Of a DNA stretch of 64,000 nucleotides, positions 1 through 9,539 are shown piece after piece. The DNA comes from Hedera helix. Lineage: Eukaryota > Streptophyta > Magnoliopsida > Apiales > Araliaceae. Within the stretch, counting starts at the first letter, position 1. Every line of letters starts with the position of its first letter. Both the position numbers and the translations under genes were made by a program. The notes beneath the pieces are model-generated. The model saw only the letters and a list, made by a program, of their open reading frames with translations, did no database searches and had not been told where the DNA came from. Location: positions 22,891,056-22,955,055 of the forward strand of contig OX359270.1 of NCBI GenBank assembly GCA_947179155.2. Direction: 5' to 3'.

Positions 1-2550
1 CAAACATATATTATATTTTAAATTTCAACACATTCACATAACATCCTTTAAAAATAAAATTCATATTATTAAATGAAATTTATTTTCAAACTAGCTCGTA
101 ATATTCGCGGATATTACAATATATTAGGATTGAAATCTCAGAAGAACTGCAGGATCAGATCGTAATGCACGACATGATCATATAATAGAAGTTCAAGATC
201 GTATAGAAGCAGATGAATCGTACAAATAAAATGAAATTGTATTGAAAAGGTTAAAGATTACATTGAAAGAAGGTCAAATCAGATAGCCAAATTCAAAATC
301 GTAATCAAGAACGTATAGCAAGGTTAGATCATACAGTAGCAGCTAAATGGTGTTAAAGGGTCAAATTATATTACAAGTTTTGACTCGTACAACTATATCA
401 GATCGTTATAGCAAGTAACTGATCATATAGTAAGTGTCAGATCATATTGTAAAACTAATTCGTATTGCAAGTCAAAACGTATTGCAAGTTCAGTTCCTAA
501 AGATAAGATTGTATAGAAGAATTCAGAAGACAATATCGTATCAAAAGACTCAATTCGTATTACAAGGAAAGATCATATTGCAACAACAGAATCGTACAAC
601 AAGATCAGTAAAATCTCAAATTAGTGAATCCTCATGAGAAGTGCAAAAGAAGGATCAACAGGTACAGAAGAATAAGCTGAGGAATACAGAACAAGGAAGA
701 TTTGTCAAGACCATTAAGGATAAAACTGAACAAATCAAAGAAAGAGGATCTTGAGCCAAGTAGGAGAAAAATATTGAGCACAAGAATACATTAAGGAGAA
801 AAAGAAGCAAAAGTCATCCCACAAAATCAACACAAACAAAGAGTTCATAGAATTCTGTCAAGTAGACTCATTACAGCACAGCACAGCAAAGACAAAAGGC
901 TCTAGCCAAAGAAGTAAAGGAGGAAGCTCACAGATGTTGAAAAGAGTAATATAATCATGATCAAAGATTAAAGCTGAATTGAATATTTTCATATCGTTGA
1001 GTTACAGATTTCATTGAACCACTTTAGGATACAGAGCTACAAAAATGATGAAACACCTCATTGCCTTACTTGTCAGAGTTCACAAAGCAAATATCATTGA
1101 GAGATAAAATCACTATGACATCTGATTGGGATGGTCCTACAAAAGAATTCTCCAGCTAGAAGCAGCCCATGATAACTTAGCCAAAGAGGACGAGGAGTGA
1201 GTGTTAAGCAGCTCATCAGAATAAGACAAATAAAATTGAGAAGACATATAGTATCCACTATCACTAAAATGCATTAAACTAAGAAGAAGTGGATAACATA
1301 ATCTTACAAAAGATGAAATTGTGCAAGTGAGGGAGAGTTAATCATAAGAAGAAAAGTCTTAGTTCTCAAAATATGAACTAAGCTCATCTAATAGATAGTA
1401 AAGTCGAAACCCTGATCGAAGAACAGCTGCAGATATAAAGATTGTATAACAGGAGGTTCGTATAGTCCACAAAATTAAAGATATTAGAGTTCAAAAGAAA
1501 AGGAGAATGCAGATCATAGAATAGAAGGAAGATAAAATACGATCATAAAGCCTACAGATCGTAGAGCATATCGTAAGACAAAACAGAAGAAGATCGTATA
1601 GTTGCCCTGAAATCGTAATACAAGTCAGTTAATCATAGATCAGAAAAATCATAAGGCTGAAAGGGATAAGGGATTTCATAATCAATAAAATGGCAAAGTG
1701 TGAAAGATTCTACAATGGACTAATTAAGGAGTATGATTTAAGAACTGATCATAATGATGAAAATAACAAGACAATCACTGGTCAAGCTCAGAAAATGAAT
1801 TAGATAAAGTTATGACTAACTGCTACAAAGTCCAAATTTCATCTGACACGAGATTTCCATTTATGATAAACTGATAAAAAGACAGAGCCGAAAGTGGACT
1901 AACACATTCTACAATTTATAAGAAGAAATATCTTTCAAAAAGAAGGTTGAGCTTTATCCAACGGATCAATAACATTGTGTACTAGTTGATGTGATAACTC
2001 AAAAGAAGAAATCAAGCTGAACACCACAACAAAATGTCTACATCAAAGATATTCGATATCCGTGATATTAAAAGCAACGGCCATCTCTTAAACAGACAAG
2101 ATTATCAACAAGCAAAATTCTCAACGGAAAAAATGACAAAAGATCTCCCTGAGTATAAAATGGCCATCATTCACAAATGAAAAGTGTGTGGGTGTGGAAA
2201 AATATGTGTAGAATTGAGTAAAGAAATACTAAGGGAGAATAGAAGAAATGGAATATAGCATTGGTGAGGAATATTAAAAATATACATTCAGAAAAGTCAC
2301 CAAAAAAAGATAATAGTGGAGAAGTAATGGTCAAAGATCATAAAATAGAATGGCCCATACATTAAAGGAGAACAAGGATGAAAAGGTCATTCAACCTTAG
2401 ACCATAAAGGGAATCGATCAATTACAGAGACATATCTTCAACCCAAAGTCACTCTACGCTTTGGCGGATCGATTACAACACATTTGTTAAGTTCATTTGA
2501 TATAAGTTTAACGTCAACTTGGCAGAACCCCTCAACAAACAACAACCAAT
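1..2550. repeat. Degenerate gene-free region with TCGTA-containing short repeats
   Basis: No reading frame here looks like a real protein; stops are frequent in all frames. The sequence is A-rich and carries many short copies of a TCGTA core, often in the context GATCGTATAG or TCGTATTGCAAG. At least nine copies fall in the first 620 bases and about five more in 1450-1620. At 1 per 1024 bases by chance, less than one copy is expected in the first stretch. This looks like the remains of a repeat-rich non-coding part of an old retroelement, but I cannot name the family. The copia element further right has its own recurring TCGTAGAGT motif, so a link is possible but unproven. Confidence 0.5.
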
Positions 2551-2554
2551 AACA

Positions 2555-2860
2555 AAGTCGGGACTTAGTGACCCGTCAGATTCAGAGGAATCTGCCCCAA
2601 TAAGGGAAAAGGATTTAGTGTCCTGAGGAGGAAATAGGGTGATGCTCATCTGATTCTTAGTGAATCAGCCCCTGTTAAAGGAAGAGAGCTTAGTGTCCTA
2701 AAGATTGAAAGGACTAAGTGTCCTGGACTTAGTGTCCGAATTTTAAGAACTTAGTGTCCATTTATCTTTAGTGAAATATCTCTGCTCAGCGGAGCGGAAA
2801 AGAGGAGAATGAGTAGTTCAGGCTCTGAACCTCTTAAAAATCTTTGTGTACTTAATGTCC
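2555..2860. repeat. Cluster of CTTAGTGTCC short repeats
   Basis: The 10-mer CTTAGTGTCC or close variants (TTTAGTGTCC, CTAAGTGTCC, CTTAGTGACC, CTTAATGTCC) recurs about seven times in 300 bases, mostly on the same strand. Several copies are preceded by GGA, so that GGAC...GTCC forms a short inverted pair. Spacing is irregular, so this is an interspersed cluster and not a tandem array. No coding sequence is evident here. Confidence 0.6.
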
Positions 2861-3089
2861 CTTTACCACGTTCTTTATATTTCATAAATAATCTTTGTAT
2901 AATATGAATATTGTATTTATTTGCAATGTCTTTCAGTAGCAACTCAGAACTATGAATACCTTCTTAATGATCAAAAAGGGACTTTACCAAATAATCTAAT
3001 TCCGCTGCGTATACAACTGTTTATCTATTTGGTAAAGATAGTTAAAAATGTGAAAGTTATACAAAAATTGTATAATGATCTATTCAACT

Positions 3090-3102
3090 CCCCCCCCCCC
3101 CC
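3090..3102 (+). repeat. Poly-C tract of 13
   Basis: An uninterrupted run of C lies within degenerate DNA. It may be length-polymorphic or a sequencing-error hotspot. Confidence 0.85.
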
Positions 3103-3144
3103 TTTAGATCATCTTAATGTACCTCTAGGAACCAACAAAACTTA

Positions 3145-3405
3145 ATGACAAATCTACTCCTTGTGTGTTTGTTGGCTATATAAATGCAACGTTTAGGTAC
3201 AGGTTATGGGATCCAGTTTAGAAAAAATTATTTAGAAATAAGGACTGATTTAATTTCGGTAGAAAAAACTATTCAACAGTGGGTGGTTTCGGCTAAAGAA
3301 ATTTCACGAGATTTTATTATAGAACATAACGAAATAAAATTGAGAGCATTTCGTGAAGGTTTATTCATAGATGTTGCCATCTATTCGAATCAATTAATTG
3401 CTTGA
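3145..3405 (+). pseudogene. Decayed Ty1/copia polyprotein fragment (integrase C-terminal region)
   Basis: Translating from about 3145 gives a stretch with the pattern C-V-F-V-G-Y...Y-R-L-W-D-P, typical of the region after the integrase core in plant copia polyproteins. It is followed by a stop and then lysine-rich residues. A short open stretch at 3184-3405 overlaps in another frame and matches nothing I recognise. No intact frame, catalytic triad or reverse transcriptase is visible nearby, so this is a relic. The assignment rests on one short motif. Confidence 0.4.
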
Positions 3406-3764
3406 AGATTTTAGTTAATTCAAATGATTTTGGGTGGTAAGGTAATTTGAAATTTTCACTCAAATTAAGATATTCTTGTACTCTCTCAATTTGATAATAT
3501 TTTAAGTTTTGGGGTATTAAAACTTGGAATGACTATTTGTACTCACAGTTGATTATAGTGAAATTTTGGAGCTCAACCCGTGATTTTTATCTCTTAGTTT
3601 TAGAGAATTTTTCACATAAAATTTGGTGTCTTGTTTTGACTTATTTTTGTACTATTATTATTTTTTGCAGGTGTTATTTATTGGATAGAATTGCATTATT
3701 TATTTAGCGTGATTTGTTATTTAATTTATCAAAAACGATTCTAGTTGGAGGAATTTTCCTAACA
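3406..3764 (+). mobile_element. 3' part of a copia-type LTR with a truncated primer-binding site
   Basis: This stretch resembles the downstream part of a plant copia LTR: CAACCCGTGATTTTTATCTC, then a phrase like GAGAATTTTTCACATAAAA, and an end at ...TTTTCCTAACA. Immediately after it, AAGTGGTA matches the start of a tRNA-Met primer-binding site, but the rest of that site is missing where the next element begins. The start coordinate is approximate because no TG end could be fixed. Confidence 0.4.
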
Positions 3765-3771
3765 AAGTGGT

Positions 3772-4516
3772 ATTGTACAATCCATCTGACATCAATTCAT
3801 CTTCAATGCAGTGCACGCCTATATAAATTGGCCCAATAAGCATGTTGGATGGTACCTCCTTACCTAAAATGTTAACCTATTAGGTTGAAACTCCACTATA
3901 CTTATTAACTTATATATACTCTTGGATTTACCCAATATGGAATTCATGTGAAATATCCCAATAATTTTCACCTTTCAGTTGAATACCCATCACAAATATC
4001 ATATTAGAGTAGTCGTCATTGAGCACACTTTCATTTTTGAGTTCCTTCACAGCCCTACACGACTCTAATACTACTCCACCACGCCAAAGACAAACATGGG
4101 AGTACAATATTCCTCCTTATGAACCCTTCACCCTGAGTAGCTTCTCAGAACCATCTTGGACCCGCTCTATTTAACTCAAATCATACTTCACCGCGTAGTG
4201 GCAAATGCATGAGTGATCTCCTTGTGCTGCATCCGACTCAACTCTATTTGCTCTATTGCATGAAAAGAGTAACACGCAGCCTGTCAACTAATACTTAGGT
4301 CTGTCAAATCATGAGCTCTGATGCCATTTGTAAAGGAATTGTACAATTTATCCCACATAATTCATTACTAATACATTGCACACATTTATAAACTGGCCTA
4401 ATAGCTATACCTTTTAGGTAAGGAAGTGATCCAACATGCTTATTAGGTCAGCCTACACAGGTGTGCGCTGTATTGATAATGAATTGATGTGGGGATGAAT
4501 TATACAATTCCGCTAC
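3772..4516 (-). mobile_element. TRIM-like or foldback small element with palindromic ends
   Basis: A roughly 190-base unit at 4328-4516 begins TGTAAAGGAATTG and ends ATTCCGCTACA. It is internally palindromic: about 50 bases from 4339 reappear reverse-complemented at 4462-4513. A related unit lies at 3772-3890 and is both a direct relative of 4339-4409 and an inverted relative of 4395-4512. Next to the right unit, GCTCTGATGCCATTT (4313-4327) reads on the minus strand as a tRNA-Met primer-binding site. This suggests a terminal-repeat retrotransposon in miniature on the minus strand, with about 430 bases of non-coding interior. A foldback DNA element is the alternative. No clear target-site duplication was found. 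Confidence 0.45.
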
Positions 4517-4519
4517 ATG

Positions 4520-5120
4520 TTTAGTCCCCTAGCCAATACCTCCACCATTTAAAAAAATGAAAAAATGAAAAGAAAAAAAAATGATTGCGGATTTTGCTAA
4601 GGGAATTGTTATTTATTAAAGGAATTATTATTTCCACAAGATAAATTTGAGATTTTTACAAGAATTTAATCATATAAATGTGAGTCTCACTTACTTTTAA
4701 CGTGAATAGAAATTTATAAAACTACCAAAAAAAAAAATTAAATATCAGATGTCATTATTAAAGCTCCGCGTCCATAATAATTAGGTGGAATAACGGGTCA
4801 CTCGCCATTTTGAGATTTAATATAGTTTTAGATTAAAGATCATTTTACATTTCAAAAATAATTTTAATGTATTGATGCATTTTATCTTTGATGATTGTAA
4901 TTAGACTAACCTTCTTCTTCTTCTTTGTTGCAAGAACGTAATTAGATTTACTTAATTGTAAGGCTCCAAATTTACTAAAGCAATCTTTTGCAAGATTGAA
5001 AAATTTATCCACATAGTGGAACAACCCGATACAACATAGTCATCACTCATCAGAAGAATGGATTTACTCAACAAAATAATTTACCGCAGTCAAAGGAATA
5101 TCTGGCAAAACAACCCTTTT
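4520..5120. other. AT-rich intergenic stretch, no feature seen
   Basis: Contains A-runs and no convincing frame or repeat. It ends at the LINE target site. Confidence 0.6.
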
Positions 5121-5131
5121 AAGTTCTCGTA
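5121..5131 (+). repeat. LINE target-site duplication, left copy
   Basis: AAGTTCTCGTA, identical to 8011-8021 on the far side of the LINE A-tail. Confidence 0.85.
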
Positions 5132-6229
5132 ATGAAGGTGATAAGTTCTGATTTAAACAATCAGCTGGCACGAGATTTTACTAAGTGGGAAGTTAAGAAA
5201 GCAATTAAAGAAATAGCACCTCTCAAAGCTCCAGGACCGGATGGAATGCCCCCTTTGTTTTATCAACATTATTGGGGTATAGTTGGTAATGATGTTACGC
5301 AATTTGTATTACATTTTCTTAATTCTGCATGTCTTCCTGATAATCTTAATCATACTTTTATTACCCTCATCCCAAAGAAAAACTTTCCTGAATATGCTTC
5401 AGATTTTAGACCCATCAGCCTTTGTAATGTATTATACAAAATCTTTTCAAAGGTCTTGGCAAATAGAATCAAGAAAATTCTCCCAAAGATCATCTCTGAA
5501 CATCAAAGTGCTTTTACAAAAAGTAGATTGATTTCTGACAATATTTTAGTTTCTTTTGAATCTTTCCATAATATGCAGAAACATGTCGGTAAGGAAGACT
5601 ATATGGCTATCAAATTAGACATGAGCAAAGCATATGACAAGGTGGAGTGGGGGTATTTAGAATCAGTCATGAGACGTGTGGGTTTTACTGAAAGATGGAT
5701 AAAATTATTGATGCTTTGTGTCAGGTCGGTTTCTTATTCCAGTTTGGTGAATGGTGAACCAAAAGGGATGATCAAACCTACTCGAGGTATCCATCAAGGA
5801 GATCCATTGTCACCATTCCTTTTTCTGCTTTGTACGGAAGGTTTAAATGGTCTTATCACCAAGGCGGGGGGAAAAGGTGATATTAAAGGCTATGCCATTT
5901 GTAGAAATAGCCCAAGACTAACCTATGTTTTATTTGCAAATGATAGTCTACTATTTGGTAGGGCAACAATATGGGAATGCAAACAAATTTTGGATATACT
6001 TGAAAGTTATGAAAGGTGCTCGGGTCAACAAATCAATAAGGCTAAAACTACAATCTTTTTCAGCAAATCCACCTCTGAGGAAGTCAAAAACCAGATTAAA
6101 TCTGTTTTGGAAGTACCAGAAATCTTACAATATGAGATGTATTTGGGTTTACCATCTTTGGTGGGAAAAAATAAAAAGACTAGTTTCAACTACATTAAGA
6201 AGAGAGTTTGGAAAAAATTGCAAGGGTGA
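5132..6229 (+). pseudogene. LINE reverse transcriptase domain (broken)
   Basis: A 365-codon open stretch with non-LTR RT landmarks in order: KAPGPDGMP near residue 31, FRPISLCNVLYKI near 92, LDMSKAYDKVEW near 165, GIHQGDPLSPFLF near 221, then the catalytic loop near 270 and YLGLP near 340. The catalytic loop reads F-A-N-D where plant LINEs have F-A-D-D, so one of the two metal-binding aspartates is lost. The first ATG is simply the first codon after the truncation point and is not a genuine start. The frame ends at a TGA that replaces a tryptophan-like codon, after which the homology continues. It would normally copy LINE RNA at a nicked chromosomal target. Confidence 0.88.
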
Positions 6230-6853
6230 AAGAAAAGCTTTTGTCTCAGGCGGGTAGAGAGATCCTTATCAAGGCAGTGATCCAAGCAATACCAACCTAC
6301 ATAATGAGCTGCTTTAAGCTTCTTTTGGGACTGTGTGGTGATATTGAGAGTCTTATAAGAATGTTTTAGTGGGGTCAAAATGGTGTTAGAAGGAAGGTAC
6401 ATTGGGTTAAGTGGAACATCCTTTGTAAGCCAAAATCAGAAGTGGGCTTGGGGTTTAAAGACTTGGCAAATTTCAATGATGCCCTTTTAGCAAAACAAGC
6501 ATGGTGATTACTTCATCAAAAAAAACTCCCTATTTTATAGAGTTTTTAAGGCACAATTTTTTCCAAATTGCTCTATCTTAGAAGCTTCTCATTCTAGTTC
6601 GGGGTCTTATGCATGGCATAGCATCTTAAAAGGAAGGGACTTATTGTTGAAGGGGGCACGATGGAGAGTGGGTTGTGGTAATGCTATTAGTGTGTGGAAC
6701 GACGCTTGGTTGCCTTCTAGAGCTCATCCAAGAATTGACTCTCAAGTGGTAACTGGTTTTGAGGAGATGAAAGTTTCCGCACTCATTGACCCACTCACAA
6801 AGAAGTGGGATTCAAATCTATTAAATGGACTTTTCATCCCATAGGAAGCAGAT
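6230..6853 (+). pseudogene. LINE segment between RT and zinc-binding domain, with multiple stops and shifts
   Basis: LINE homology continues through this stretch, with phrases such as GREILIKAV, IPTYIMSCF and LGFKDLANFNDALLAKQ in shifting frames separated by stops. The open piece at 6644-6844 contains GARWRVGCGNAISVWNDAWLP, typical of the part before the zinc-binding domain. The decay shows the element is no longer under coding constraint. Confidence 0.75.
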
Positions 6854-7300
6854 TTGATTTCAAGCATTCCATTATGTCCAAATGCAATGGAGGATATCAT
6901 AATATGGCCTTTCACCCCATCTGGAATTTACACAGTTAGATCACATACAAGATTTCTCACAGCAGACCAAGAAACAAATTCACTGGATGTGCAAGCCCAG
7001 CCAGGTAATGAAGTGTGGAAGTTAATTTGGAGTCTCAATGTGCAAAGTAAAGTTCGAAACTTCTTATGGAGGACCTGTCACAATGCTTTGCCGGTGAAAC
7101 AAAATCTGAGTCGAAGGCATATTATAAATGATGACGTTTGTGAACTATGTAATTGCGAGACCGAATCGATTTTCAATGCTCTGTGGGGTTGCACACAGTT
7201 GACTCAGGTATGGGGATCTTTGTCTATCTTCTCATTCAGGAAAACGAGGGTGTTTTCAACAATTCAGGAAGTGCTCACCTACACGGCCAAAAAGCAGTAA
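6854..7300 (+). pseudogene. LINE zinc-binding RT-associated domain
   Basis: A 148-codon open stretch with the plant zf-RVT pattern: G-I-Y-T-V-R-S near residue 25, then V-W-K-L-I-W...K-V-R-N-F-L-W-R near 54-73, and C-E-L-C-N-C-E-T-E-S near 95-105. In intact LINEs this domain lies between RT and the RNase H-like domain and probably helps bind nucleic acid. A stop separates it from the following domain. Confidence 0.75.
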
Positions 7301-7312
7301 AATCCAGAACTA

Positions 7313-7969
7313 TTGGCCTTAGTGATGTGGACACTTTGGCATCGCCGAAATCAAGTTCGCACTTCTACTAAGGATTTCCCACTAACACAGGTTGTACACA
7401 TAGCGACTCAAGTTTTGGCATTCTTTCAACACACAAATTCTACTACTGATGCACACTTCATTGATCCTCCTCAATCCCACCATGTTCAATGGTCACCACC
7501 GGCGGAGGGGGAAATTAAAGTTAATTTCGATGGAGCTCAGTTTCAAGATATGGGTAAAGCAGGCTTGGGAGTTGTTATACGCAATAGTAGAGGACAAGCT
7601 ATGGCTTCCTTATCCGAGCAAGTAAGTCCCCCGTTTTCTCCAGACATCACTGAAGCTTTGGCTGCTGCTAGAGCTATTTCTTTTGCCCAGGGGTTTGGTT
7701 TCACTTCTTTCATTTTGGAGGGGGACTCTGCAAATATTATTAAAACTTTGAAATCCGACGAGGTGTCTCTATCCTTTTTTGGTTATATTCTCAGCTCAGC
7801 GAAATCTACGATGATTGATGATGACATTTGTTTTTCTCATGTTGGTCGAATGGGTAATAAGGTAGCATATAACCTAACTAAATATGCTAGACATGTTAGG
7901 GGGTTTTCAGTATGGATGGAGAATGTTCCTCCACACCTTTCTCATGTACTTTGTGCCGAATACGGTTGA
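7313..7969 (+). pseudogene. LINE C-terminal RNase H-like domain
   Basis: A 218-codon open stretch carrying the plant RVT_3 (RNase H-like) pattern: V-N-F-D-G-A near residue 68, G-L-G-V-V-I-R near 83, E-A-L-A-A near 115 and L-E-G-D-S near 135. A late H-V-G-R-M-G-N-K-V-A stretch sits where the last conserved Asp usually falls; here it is Asn (GNKVAYNL). In an active element it would degrade RNA in RNA-DNA hybrids. It ends at a TGA about 40 bases before the A-tail, so this is the true 3' end of the LINE coding region. Confidence 0.8.
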
Positions 7970-8010
7970 GTTCTTTTATAATATTCAAGTTTCTTGTTTC
8001 TCAAAAAAAA

Positions 8011-8021
8011 AAGTTCTCGTA
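8011..8021 (+). repeat. LINE target-site duplication, right copy
   Basis: AAGTTCTCGTA, directly after the A-tail and identical to 5121-5131. Confidence 0.85.
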
Positions 8022-8700
8022 CTCTTCCTTTACTTTTAATCAAGTCTTTATGCATTTTTTATTTTATAATTATTTTTTTATAATTTTTTATGTGAACAAT
8101 ATCCTCCTTTTGTAGGTGTGAGAGGTAATGACTTGACATTAAAAAGAAAAATTAGATGCCAACATAAAATTTTGAGTTATTTTTAATTTTTTTTTTCTTT
8201 TATTACTTATTAACAATAGCATAATTTAAAATAAAACTTTCATAATTAATTTCATCAAATACAATCTCTATGTACAAAATTTTAGCAATTAATTTCAAAA
8301 TTAAAAAATGAATAAAATTAACACATTAAAAACCGTAGTTCAAAAATATCAAAAGTTTATAATTAATTTCTACATAAACTAAATTCAAACAAAACTAACA
8401 ATTTAGTAAAAACGAGTCAGAAGGTTGAACTATCGAACGACTTTAATTAGTAGTTGAATAAAAGGTGAACAACTAAAAGGAAATATTGCTAGAAGGAAAA
8501 TGATATATATTGCGAATGTTTGTATCAGACATTTTTGTTACCAAATACGTGAATAAATATTAATGATAATTCTTTTAAAGAAATACGTAATAGGTAAGCC
8601 TCTTATATAATTTTATCGAATTTTATGTATTGTCATAATTTATAATTATAATTCGACACAAAAAATTTAATACATAATAGAACTCTTCTTCAATGTATCG
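8022..8700. other. AT-rich intergenic stretch, nothing recognised
   Basis: Low-complexity AT-rich DNA; frames are short and lack conserved patterns. Confidence 0.6.
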
Positions 8701-8704
8701 CTTG

Positions 8705-8799
8705 TCACGCCGGCTTGAAATGGATACTCACAAGCTGCTTATGCAAGGAATTGCCCAAGACTCTCTTCTTCAACCCCGATTTCAAGGAATTGGGATCGA
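8705..8799 (-). pseudogene. Possible orphan terminal exon of an unknown gene
   Basis: On the minus strand a good acceptor (pyrimidine tract then TTTTTCAG) opens a 95-base stretch that stays open to a TGA at 8705-8707. It encodes about 31 residues, including LKSGLKKRVLGNSL and HKQLVSIHFKPA. Its GC content is higher than its surroundings. I found no upstream exon, donor site or homologous domain, so it may be a captured or left-behind gene fragment, or chance. I do not recognise the product. Confidence 0.22.
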
Positions 8800-9288
8800 C
8801 TGAAAAATTAAAGTAATCAGCAAAAAAGTATAACTAAACAGAAGAATGAACCAAACTAAATAAATAAGCAAAATAATTAAGAAGACTACAGGTAAGAACG
8901 AAGATTCAGCATAACAAGAAGAATGAGCCAAACTAAATAGAAGAATTAATGAAAAAATATTTTGTTAACAGAAGAGAATAGACTAAAGTAGAAAAAAGTA
9001 AAGCTAAAAGTGAATTAACAAGATCAGAGGTGAACAATAAAGAACATAAGAGTAGATCAATATTTAATTTATTCATATAGTATAGTCATTGTTTCAAACT
9101 CATCTTTTCCAACACGAAAAGCCAAAGAAAAAATAGAAAGAAAAAAAAGATGATTTCTAAGGATTTGTTTGCTTATTAGCCTTTACAGCGGGATAGCGTT
9201 TAGATTTCCAAATACACCGCATTATTTCAAAAGGAAAAATTGGACACAATCTCAAATTTAAAAATCCATTTAAAAAAAAAAACTATTA

Positions 9289-9525
9289 CTCCTTCCACTT
9301 CATAAAAAGGGTCTAAGAGTTTAATTGCTTATTTTTAATTTTATTGTTTAATTAAAAGAGTTCTCCTTTTATTGATAATAAAATAAAATGGCATAATATT
9401 TTTAAGTTTGTCAATATAATTTTATTATTAAATTAAAATTTATTATTTTTATAAATAAAAAAATGAAAATATATCTTTATAATATTACTAATTTCTAAAT
9501 ACGACTCTTTTGATAGTATAGAGAG
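9289..9525. mobile_element. Stowaway-like MITE, 237 bp
   Basis: The left end CTCCTTCCACTTCATAAAAA and the right end read in reverse (CTCTCTATACTATCAAAAGA) form an imperfect terminal inverted repeat of about 26 bases. TA dinucleotides flank both sides (9287-9288, 9526-9527), matching the target preference of Tc1/mariner-derived Stowaway MITEs. There is no coding capacity. Confidence 0.65.
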
Positions 9526-9539
9526 TAATATTTATTTGT

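Larger units (their letters stand above)
5132..8010 (+). mobile_element. 5'-truncated LINE (non-LTR retrotransposon), L1-type plant
   Basis: The insertion is bounded by a perfect 11-bp target-site duplication, AAGTTCTCGTA, at 5121-5131 and 8011-8021. It ends in a short A-tail at 8003-8010. The interior encodes, in order, reverse transcriptase, a zinc-binding RT-associated domain and an RNase H-like domain. The usual upstream ORF1 and apurinic endonuclease are absent, as expected from incomplete target-primed reverse transcription. The coding frame is broken by several stops and shifts, so it cannot move by itself. The intact duplication points to a fairly recent insertion. Confidence 0.9.
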
